Notes under the pieces: model-generated
What the model saw: only the letters and a program-made list of their open reading frames with translations
What the model was told of the DNA's origin: nothing
Databases searched by the model: none
Program-made: the position numbers and the translations under genes
Assembly (NCBI GenBank): GCA_018449715.1
Contig: JAAVVA010000007.1
Span: 1-64,000, forward strand
Length of the DNA: 64,000 nt
Reading direction: 5' to 3'
DNA from: Acidobacteriaceae bacterium dw_441
GTDB taxonomy: Bacteria > Acidobacteriota > Terriglobia > Terriglobales > Acidobacteriaceae
Part shown: positions 1 through 6,420 of the stretch, piece after piece
Numbering within the stretch: position 1 is the first letter of the stretch
How the letters are laid out: the number at the start of each line of letters is the position of its first letter

Positions 1-212
1 CGACTCCGCCGCTCCGTGGCAGTGGTCAAGGCGTCCGAATGTACACGAATCCAAATTGGTCGAGAAAGGAATGGTTGCAGGGATGCACCGATTGCAAAGC
101 GGTTATGGTTGCATAGGCCCTGCAATGCGCCGAATTTGCTATTGCTTGCATTCTCCGCGGAACTGGCACCGAATGCCGCGTGAAACCTTCCTATTGATTT
201 TTCGTCGTCCGC
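1..212. other. no gene seen at left edge
   Basis: I see no convincing coding sequence, RNA or repeat here. The stretch lies beyond the 3-prime end of the frameshifted minus-strand gene at 213-1497. Short open frames have no ribosome binding site and no recognisable protein. Confidence 0.5.
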
Positions 213-1497
213 TCAGTTCGAGGGTTTTCTTTTGGCGAGAGGGATATATCGTTCGCCCGGTGTCTTCCAGGAGTTGAAGAATTCGAGCGGATCTTGTGTG
301 CCGATGAACTCCCGAGCGAGTTGAAGGCGATTGAATACCTGCGCTCGTTGTGCTTCTGGAAGAGCGATCGCCCGTTCCTCTACACCCTTCAAGAACTGCT
401 CAATATTTATTACCGTCGCCCAGGATTGAATTACCTGCGCCAGTTGTTCACGGCTTACCTTGATAGAGTCTGCAATCTGGCGTTGATCCCTTTCATGCTC
501 CCATTGCGTGTGCTGTTCCTCCCATTCTCGACGTTGCACCTCGGCTCTTTGTTCCGCCTTGATGATCTCTTTGCGCATTACTTCAGTGGAGTTTTCTATC
601 GATTTCACAATCTTCACGATGTCCTGTGTCAGTGTCCGTTCCGTTGTTTCTTGAAACGACAGTGACCAGGAAACACCTCGTTGCGGAGAATAAATGACGA
701 GCCGCGGGCGACCACAGGGAATGTCATTCGTTGTCGTCCATGTATGATCCGCGTAGCCTCGGGAGGCTTTAGGAGGTTTGTATTCCGATTCGCGGATATA
801 TTTTCCGTTTACATAACGCATCAAAACCGCTTCCATCATTTCAATGATTGCCAGCCCGAACGAGACGGTCCCGACATACACAAGGGTAGGCGTGGAAGGC
901 GACCACAGATGTCTATTGTTATAGGGATGTTCCTGGATTGTGGCTTTCAGAACTCTCTCGTGCTCGTCAATGTGCGGGCGATGAAACAGTTTATTCGATG
1001 GCGCAAAGCGCACGCGATGACCGTTAGATTCCAAGGCATTGAATAGAGCGTTTGCAAAAGCAAGCGCCTTATCGAGTCCTGTTGCCGATGCGGTTATGTC
1101 AACCAACTGTCGCTTGTAGGGCCGCAGTAGTTGCCCCTCTTCAACCTTGTAGCCCCTTTCATAATGTTGCTTCGTACCGTGGATGAGGTTGTGAATTCCA
1201 GTAACTACACGGTGGACTCGTGGTTGTGCCGGTGCAGATGTGGCTGTGACGGCACGGACCCGAGGTGCCGGTGGATCGCCCTCCTGCGACCAGAACAGTT
1301 GGTAAAGCTTCGGGCAATGCAGGGCGCTCCGGTGCTTTTCCAACTTCCAGTTTGGTCCAATATCCTCTCTCTGGACGCGGAACATTCAGAACCGAACAAA
1401 CGCGAGCCATGTAACTTCCAGAGACCAGGAACTTCTCAGCCACTTTTGTCATTGGAATTGACCAAACGAGTTCGTACAAATCTTCTCTAGAAACCAT
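213..1497 (-). pseudogene. frameshifted coiled-coil protein of unknown function
   Basis: The gene begins with ATG at 1497 (MVSREDLYELVWSIPMTKVA) after a purine-rich stretch AAAGGGGCGGC. The first frame is good to about residue 65 (ERPALPEAL). Sense then continues in a second minus-strand frame that ends at 213. The join lies near 1300-1315, so one base has been gained or lost; the repaired protein would be about 427 residues. The N-terminal segment looks like a small helical DNA-binding-type module (my inference). The C-terminal third is a charged, probably coiled-coil helix rich in K, E, R and Q, around the EQRAEVQRREWEEQ segment. I do not recognise the family. No membrane segment or signal peptide is visible. 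A 23-bp palindrome sits just upstream of the start. Neighbours are other broken accessory genes, so decay is more likely than programmed frameshifting, but a sequencing indel is possible. Confidence 0.6.
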
Positions 1498-1506
1498 GCC
1501 GCCCCT

Positions 1507-1529
1507 TTGGGAAATATTCTATTTCCCAA
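1507..1529. promoter_or_regulatory. perfect palindrome upstream of the coiled-coil gene
   Basis: The arms TTGGGAAATA and TATTTCCCAA are exact reverse complements separated by TTC. The site ends 9 bp upstream of the ATG at 1497 and overlaps the likely promoter and leader of that minus-strand gene. A repressor operator, possibly autoregulatory, is the simplest reading; no binding protein is known. Confidence 0.55.
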
Positions 1530-1560
1530 TCAAAGGTAAGGGGGCGGCCCTTTCCTCTGC

Positions 1561-1680
1561 CACGGCGACAAGCTAGTCGTTGATGAAATCCATCGGTTGC
1601 CGGGCCTATTCGAGACATTGCGCGGCCTCATCGATCACTAGCGACGCAAAGGGCGTCGCCCTCGGCAATTCCTGCTAGAG
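1561..1680 (+). pseudogene. remnant of an AAA_14/DUF4143-type ATPase
   Basis: Read from 1561, forty codons give HGDKLVVDEIHRLPGLFETL, then RGLIDH, an in-frame TAG at 1639-1641, and RRKGRRPRQFLLE. This closely resembles the Walker-B region (usually vvlDEiqrlPeLfpvLRglID) of the ATP-binding AAA_14/DUF4143 proteins often found in accessory islands. Only this internal piece remains: the P-loop upstream and the C-terminal nuclease-like part downstream are missing. Its right end runs into the 3-prime end of the minus-strand phosphoesterase. It is too short to be functional. The family call rests on motif recognition alone. Confidence 0.5.
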
Positions 1681-2285
1681 ATCGACTATACGGATTTTCC
1701 CTGCGGGTTCGAGTGGCTTGTAGCGCTCATTCAGGTAGGCAGCGTTCACAAATCGGGTGGTTCCGTTATCGAATGTTCCAGCACCCCCATGGATATGGCC
1801 GAACAAATGAATCCGAGGCTTCTTCTCTTCAACCGCATTAAGTAATTCCTCGCATCCAAGATGAGCTTCGCCTGGGGCCCGTGAGTGATGAGAACGTCCA
1901 GGTTATATGGGACTAGGTTCCAGTATCGCTGTGTGGAGGTTCCGCGAGAATACATGAAAGCCCAATGGAGAAACTCAGGAGTGTACGGCGAGCCCCAAAA
2001 CGTGACGTTATCGATTGAGACACCGGTGTTCTCTAAATAGTGAGCGTTGGTCAGAAGCGCCCTTACCTGCTCTGGAGCAGCTTCAAAATACCTGTCGTGA
2101 TTACCGCCGCAGACCACTCGATGCTTGAAGGGGTGCTCCCCAAGCCATCGATTGAACGACAGGATTTCCTGCACCTCGTATCCGGAATTCATGAAGTCTC
2201 CGGCATGAACCAGGATGTCACCTTCGGGTAGACTCTCGATTCTGTCGTGGAGCCCATGCGTATCGGAAAGCACTACTAAGCGCAC
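1675..2285 (-). pseudogene. frameshifted calcineurin-like metallophosphoesterase
   Basis: It starts with GTG at 2285 after an excellent ribosome binding site (AGGAGGTAATAC). The metal-binding motifs are in order: SDTHG, GDFM, GNHDRYFE and ITHGP. After ITHGPQ the reading frame must change near 1870-1880. The other minus-strand frame then gives GEAHLGCEELLNAVEE followed by LFGHIHGGAGTF, and it ends at TAG 1675-1677. The final GHIHGG motif, which supplies metal ligands, lies only in the shifted frame, so the unrepaired protein would be inactive. The repaired length is about 203 residues, normal for the small MPPED-like branch. The shift falls in a GGGGCCC run, where a sequencing indel is plausible. 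Confidence 0.8.
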
Positions 2286-2479
2286 CGTATTACCTCCTTT
2301 TTCGGTGTGACCGCATCTTGTTTGAAACAGTTTGCCTCTAACATTATGATCTCGGATCGTCGGCCAGGGAGGGCCTCCTCAGACCTGCGCCTCTATACGT
2401 GCGTCTACAATTGGGGTTTATCTCCGTCTCTAGTCAGGACAGCACGTTCTAGCCATAGTATGGGCATATAACCTCATAT

Positions 2480-2509
2480 ATCCTGTAATTATCTGGATAA
2501 TTACAGGAT
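2480..2509. promoter_or_regulatory. perfect 30-bp palindrome, likely HipB operator
   Basis: Arms ATCCTGTAATTATC and GATAATTACAGGAT are exact reverse complements around a TG spacer. The site ends 19 bp before the hipB start codon. HipB autorepressors are known to bind palindromes that contain TATCC and GGATA half-sites, and both words occur here (2479-2483 and 2495-2499), although with an 11-base rather than the E. coli 8-base gap. Autoregulation of hipBA is inferred. Confidence 0.75.
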
Positions 2510-2528
2510 TACCTTGTATGCTAGGTAA

Positions 2529-2807
2529 ATGATAACGCTCAGTTCCATAGGTAAACAAATCGCCGTCCGGCGCAAAACATTGGGCCTCAGCCAAGCTGCG
2601 CTGGCCAAGCAGGCAAAAGTCGGGCATTCCACGCTGGATGCGTTGGAGAACGGCCGCCTCGGAGAACTCGGACTCTCCAAAATCATTAAGCTCCTGTCGG
2701 CACTCGGGATGGAACTGAAGATTCAGGAAACATCAGGCCGTCGCCCAACTCTGGAAGATCTCATGGAAGAGGATCAGGATGATCAAGGTCTGGACCGACA
2801 GCGCTGA
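2529..2807 (+). CDS. hipB: HipB-type antitoxin, XRE family HTH
   Basis: This 92-residue protein has a classic Cro/CI-type helix-turn-helix at about residues 8-62: GKQIAVRRKTLGLSQAALAK, then STLDALENGR. HipB antitoxins bind and neutralise the HipA kinase and repress their own operon. The following hipA overlaps the end of this gene by 29 bases, so the two are translationally coupled, as usual for hipBA. A perfect palindrome lies 19 bp upstream and is the obvious autoregulatory operator. The acidic C-terminal tail (LEDLMEEDQDDQ) fits an antitoxin tail that contacts the toxin. No strong Shine-Dalgarno is seen before the ATG. Confidence 0.88.
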   Translation: MITLSSIGKQIAVRRKTLGLSQAALAKQAKVGHSTLDALENGRLGELGLSKIIKLLSALGMELKIQETSGRRPTLEDLMEEDQDDQGLDRQR

Positions 2808-3993
2808 AGCCGGGTTGCTCGACCGCACCGGTGATCGCGGAAGTACCTTCATGTACCTGCCCGAAACCATCGGTATGCAAGCTGTATCAGTCACGATGCC
2901 CGTGCGCCTCGCATCCTGGGATACACGTTTTGGTCTTGCGCCCATCTTCGAGATGAATCTGCCGGAGGGCGTGCTTCGCGAGCGACTGCGACTCGCTTTT
3001 GCAAAAGCTACCGGGACATTCGATGATTTTGACCTGTTGGGAATCGTGGGCCGCTCTCAGGTCGGTCGCATTCGTTATACCGGACAAAAAGAAAAGCTCG
3101 AGGAGGATGTCCCCTTTCAGTCCGTCGACGAGATTCTGGAACGCCGACGTGGCGGTGATCTGTTCCGCTACCTTATCGAACGCTTCGCCTCGTTCTCAGG
3201 CATCAGCGGCGTTCAGCCCAAGGTGCTGGTCCGTGATGAGAATGCCTTCTCGGCCTATAGAAAAGACGCACGGCTTTCGCAAAGCTATCGAGGTGCGACG
3301 CACATTGTGAAGTTCTGGGAACCGAATGAGTTTCCGCAATTGGCGGCGAACGAGTATTTCTGTCTCAGGGTTGCCGAGAAATGTGGACTCGACGTGCCCC
3401 GCTTCTCCCTCTCTGAGGATGCGAGCGCACTGGTGATTGACCGTTTCGACCTTCGCCTTGATGGTACCTATCGCGGGTTTGAAGATTTCTGTGTCCTCAA
3501 CGCCAAACGCACGGATCAGAAATACAGCGGTAGTTACGAGACCTCGCTTCTAAAGCGGTTTCAGCAGTTCGCAAATTCGCCGCACGTCTATGCCGATCTC
3601 GAGAAGCTCTTCACTCTTATCGCTCTCAACTGTGCGCTACGCAATGGAGATGCCCATCTAAAGAATTTCGGGATCGTCTATGACGACGTGCTCGGTGAAG
3701 CACGCCTGGCTCCGGTCTATGACCTTGTGACGACCTCTGTCTACCTTCCCAAAGACAGCATGGCGCTGACGCTCAACGGAAGCACCCGATGGCCGACAGC
3801 AAAGGAACTTCAGCGGCTTGGCGAAACGCGCGCTGGCGGCACACCTGCACAGATAAGAAACATTTTGGATCGCATTGCGGAAGCAATCCATAGTACCTCA
3901 GCGGACGTACGAGGCTACATGAAGGAACATCCGGACTTTGCAGATATTGGCGGGCGCATGCTTCAGGAATGGGGAGAGGTGTCGATTGGTTAA
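2779..3993 (+). CDS. hipA: HipA-family serine/threonine kinase toxin
   Basis: The protein has 404 residues, slightly shorter than E. coli HipA (440). The HipA N1 subdomain comes first, then the hallmark GISGVQPKVL motif near residue 140. It has a lysine in HIVKFWE for ATP binding, the catalytic-loop motif NGDAHLKNFG, and the metal-binding LAPVYDLV. All kinase hallmarks are present and the frame is unbroken, so the toxin should be active. HipA kinases phosphorylate tRNA-charging enzymes such as GltX and stop growth, giving persistence. The start is ATG 2779 inside the 3-prime end of hipB. This is the only intact toxin-antitoxin pair in the window; its neighbours on both sides are broken genes. 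Confidence 0.9.
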   Translation: MIKVWTDSAEAGLLDRTGDRGSTFMYLPETIGMQAVSVTMPVRLASWDTRFGLAPIFEMNLPEGVLRERLRLAFAKATGTFDDFDLLGIVGRSQVGRIRYTGQKEKLEEDVPFQSVDEILERRRGGDLFRYLIERFASFSGISGVQPKVLVRDENAFSAYRKDARLSQSYRGATHIVKFWEPNEFPQLAANEYFCLRVAEKCGLDVPRFSLSEDASALVIDRFDLRLDGTYRGFEDFCVLNAKRTDQKYSGSYETSLLKRFQQFANSPHVYADLEKLFTLIALNCALRNGDAHLKNFGIVYDDVLGEARLAPVYDLVTTSVYLPKDSMALTLNGSTRWPTAKELQRLGETRAGGTPAQIRNILDRIAEAIHSTSADVRGYMKEHPDFADIGGRMLQEWGEVSIG

Positions 3994-4280
3994 TGTATTT
4001 ATCGATATGACTTCATTGAGATGATTGCAGGTCTGTATTGATCTCAATTGATACGTTCCGAAGGTAGAACTTTGAACCTTCGACCCTTGGATTATGAGAC
4101 CCCCGGAATGCGTATGTTGTCGAATTTACGGTACGAATGGTTACTAAAAGGTATCGAGAAGTACGCATTGGACAGCCTAATGGGAATCAGTTGGGAGCGC
4201 GTTTCGACCCTTGGGTATCCCCGTAAAACGGTCGTGGGATTTGCCATTGAGAGGAGCAGTTTGACGGCTCCTCGGACGCA
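3994..4280. other. gene-free stretch after hipA
   Basis: No convincing gene is visible. An open frame through 4048-4308 contains LNLRPLDYETP, a string typical of spurious frames antisense to tRNA-like sequence, so I treat it as non-coding. The stretch ends at a perfect 33-bp palindrome. Confidence 0.45.
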
Positions 4281-4313
4281 AACCTTTAATAGCGCGCCGC
4301 GCTATTAAAGGTT
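4281..4313. repeat. orphan perfect 33-bp inverted repeat
   Basis: Arms AACCTTTAATAGCGCG and CGCGCTATTAAAGGTT are perfect 16-base complements around a single C. No T-run follows on either strand, so an intrinsic terminator is unlikely. No gene start lies within 200 bp. It could be a cruciform or protein-binding site, or the scar of a lost element. Confidence 0.6.
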
Positions 4314-4493
4314 GGGATCAGGCCTCCAGGGGGAGAACATCGGCCAAACAATCGGCCAATCTGAAGAGGTAGCGCCGACTTCCTGTTTGGAATGCTCGAA
4401 CTGGAAGATGTTATGACGGGCCAGGTCGTAGCAATCAGCCCCTTAAGTCCCACGGATTTGTATTGCCCAGCTGGCGGGCTTTGGGTTTGAAGC

Positions 4494-4518
4494 GTCAGAA
4501 AAAGAATATACTTCTGAC
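4494..4518. promoter_or_regulatory. inverted repeat upstream of AbiEi-like gene
   Basis: GTCAGAA and TTCTGAC are exact arms around an 11-base A/T-rich spacer, ending 12 bp before the GTG start at 4531. AbiEi-type antitoxins are known to autorepress by binding inverted repeats upstream of their own operon, so this is a plausible surviving operator of a now broken system. Confidence 0.55.
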
Positions 4519-4530
4519 AAAACGTGAACC

Positions 4531-5126
4531 GTGGAACGCTTGACCGAAGCCATTCTGAGGAAGACGAACGAACTGCCCGAAGGCGCTCCCGTGAGTGCCA
4601 AGATGCTTTTGCAACTTGGAAGCCGCCCGGCGGTCGATCAGTCCCTCTCTCGACTTGCTCGCAGCGGCAAGCTCATGCGTGCTGGACGAGGCATGTACGT
4701 GTCCCCGGTGAAGAGCAGATTTGGAACCCATCCCCCGTCCGCCGAAAAGCTGGTCGAGGAGTTTGCGATCCAGCGTGGCGAGACCGTCGTTCCGTCAGGT
4801 GCCTCGTCCGCGAACTCTCTTGGGCTCACGACACAGGTTCCAATTCGCGCGGTCTATTGGACATCGGGCCGGAGCCGCAAGTTGAACCTCGGCAAGCGGA
4901 GTGTCCAGTTGGAACATGTACCGTCATGGCAGCTCGCGTTTGCAAAGGGCCTGCGGGGGAGATCGTCCGGTCCCTGGCATGGGCCGGGCCGGAACGGGTG
5001 CAAACCACTCTGAACGAGATCAAAGCCAAGGTGCTCGCGTCCGCCATCCAACAGGTTGCTCGACAGGTTTCCCGCTTCCAGCGGTGGATGGCGAGCGCCT
5101 TGAGCCGGGAGGCGATGATTGCCTGA
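4531..5126 (+). pseudogene. frameshifted AbiEi-like antitoxin (DUF6088)
   Basis: It begins with GTG 4531 (MERLTEAILRKTNELPEGAP). Residues 1-60 form the winged-helix module seen in AbiEi/DUF6088 proteins, with SRPAVDQSLSRLARSGKLMR and GRGMYVSP. The frame is lost near 4944-4950, after EHVPSWQLAFAK. The correct continuation GPAGEIVRSLAWAGPERVQT up to SREAMIA is in the next plus-strand frame and ends at TGA 5124-5126. The repaired length is about 198 residues, normal for the family. These antitoxins repress their operon and counteract an AbiEii-type nucleotidyltransferase; the neighbour downstream is just such a gene, reduced to a stub. The break is in a G-rich homopolymer stretch. Confidence 0.72.
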
Positions 5127-6349
5127 GAGCTATTTCCATTTGAGTGCGAAGGACCAAGCGGATGCTTTGGCTGCAGGAGCGTCGGCGTCCGGCCGTTCGC
5201 CGCACCTTCTGGGAAAAAGACATCTGGGCCGCGCGCTACAACTCCGGCGACGTCCCCCAGTACAACACCGGTAGCAAAGCCGAGGGGATCGAAGGCGGCT
5301 GACGCGCCGGATGTGGAGTTTGCGCCCATGCGCTGTGTCTCTTCGATCTGTTTGAGTTGCTCATACTGGTCGGTAGCGAGATAGTCGACCCTCGCTCTGA
5401 GCGCTGCCCTCCAACGCGTCTCCGCGGCGGCCAGGGATGCAAAGTTGTAGGTTTTGAACCATCCGTTCTTCTTCTGCTGTCCGGGAGTGGCTCCATCGAG
5501 CGTGTAGAAGCGAATCCAAAGTCCCTGCGCATGAGCATGCTGCACCATCATTCGAAGACGGCTTTCGCTTTCTGGAGTCCACTCTCCTGCCATGGAAGGT
5601 CCGCCGGCCTCAACTGTCGCCCAGGAATTGTTCCACCACCTGCGGTAATTGCTTGCGGACTCGTTTTCGAGGTCATCGACTGCGACGGTGGCGCTCGTAG
5701 AGAGGGTGTGCACGGCGCCGAAGGCAAGCAAAGGCTCACCCACGGGAACTTCTTTCCGAAACACCTGTTCCAGCCTGTCCGAAGGACCAGCCAGAACGAG
5801 AATGGGACCTGGATGGAGGGCTTGCACCTCGCTTGGGTTAGCGGTATTGACCGCGGTAGTCATCCAGTCTTGATAGCGCTGAAGGGTGGCGTAAATAGCG
5901 CGAAGATGCTCGAACTCCTCGGTCTTGATGTCGAGATTGAGCGTGATGATTGGCCAGCTTGCGGGATGGGGATGGCGGAGTTCGGCCTCGATGATGGGAC
6001 GGATACGCTGGAAGAAGTATTGATCCAGACTTGGCTCATCACCATGGAAGACGTTGGTATGAGCTAATACGGAACGTGATTTCCCGGTGTTTGGATCGGT
6101 GTACCAGAAGAGATCTTGCTCGATGGCCACCGGGAGTCCTTGGGCCAGAGCGCGATCGATGCGATCGGACCACTGTCCTCCATAGGGATAGCAGTTGTGC
6201 GCATCGATCGTGGTGCGCTTACCAGGCATCAGACTGGTATGGTTCTGCGCGAACAGAGTTGCAAAGCAAGCAAGGTGCGCCAGGAGAAGAAGAGGCAATA
6301 TGCCCAGGCGCTGCGAGAGTTGGACTGGTCTTAGCGGATCGAGAGGCAT
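4826..6349 (-). CDS. exported PLC/GDPD-like phosphodiesterase with antisense-derived tail
   Basis: The ORF starts with ATG 6349. Residues about 10-35 are a signal peptide (LGILPLLLLAHLACFATLFA). The mature part shows the TIM-barrel features of glycerophosphodiester phosphodiesterase or PI-PLC-like enzymes: TTIDAHNCYPYGGQWSDRID with the general-acid histidine, AIEQDLFWY with the metal-binding acidic pair, and NLDIKT. The natural domain ends near DYLATDQYEQLKQ, about residue 350. From residue 375 the ORF is the antisense strand of the AbiE remnants, so the last 133 residues are not ancestral protein. The original stop codon was probably lost when the island joined here. The gene lies 71 bp downstream of the Oar-like TonB receptor in the same direction, so the two may be an operon for uptake and breakdown of a phosphoester. 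Substrate unknown. Confidence 0.7.
   Translation of the reverse strand: MPLDPLRPVQLSQRLGILPLLLLAHLACFATLFAQNHTSLMPGKRTTIDAHNCYPYGGQWSDRIDRALAQGLPVAIEQDLFWYTDPNTGKSRSVLAHTNVFHGDEPSLDQYFFQRIRPIIEAELRHPHPASWPIITLNLDIKTEEFEHLRAIYATLQRYQDWMTTAVNTANPSEVQALHPGPILVLAGPSDRLEQVFRKEVPVGEPLLAFGAVHTLSTSATVAVDDLENESASNYRRWWNNSWATVEAGGPSMAGEWTPESESRLRMMVQHAHAQGLWIRFYTLDGATPGQQKKNGWFKTYNFASLAAAETRWRAALRARVDYLATDQYEQLKQIEETQRMGANSTSGASAAFDPLGFATGVVLGDVAGVVARGPDVFFPEGAANGRTPTLLQPKHPLGPSHSNGNSSQAIIASRLKALAIHRWKRETCRATCWMADASTLALISFRVVCTRSGPAHARDRTISPAGPLQTRAAMTVHVPTGHSACRGSTCGSGPMSNRPRELEPVS
5119..5243 (+). pseudogene. 5-prime stub of AbiEii-like nucleotidyltransferase toxin
   Basis: A TTG at 5119, overlapping the antitoxin end by 8 bases, opens a frame giving MPESYFHLSAKDQADALAAG, then a single-base shift at about 5212 in a GGGAAAAA run, then EKDIWAARYN. 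The combination (FHLS, SGRSPHLL, EKDIW) matches the N-terminus of AbiEii/DUF1814-type nucleotidyltransferases that pair with DUF6088 antitoxins. Sequence similarity stops after about 40 codons. The polymerase-like catalytic core is absent, so the toxin is dead. From about 5228 the sequence belongs to the oppositely oriented phosphodiesterase gene. Confidence 0.6.
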
Positions 6350-6420
6350 AGTTAGTCTTTCATCGGTTTGCGATGGGGGATGGACGCGGAGCAGGGGTCG
6401 CCATGCTCCGCACCGCGTGA

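Noticed and set aside
4048..4120. tRNA-like sequence on the minus strand (CTCATAATCC anticodon-like loop, GGTTCAAA-like T-loop)
   Set aside because: The T-stem and acceptor stem do not pair when written out, and the D-arm is not recognisable. At best it is a decayed remnant, so I do not call a tRNA.
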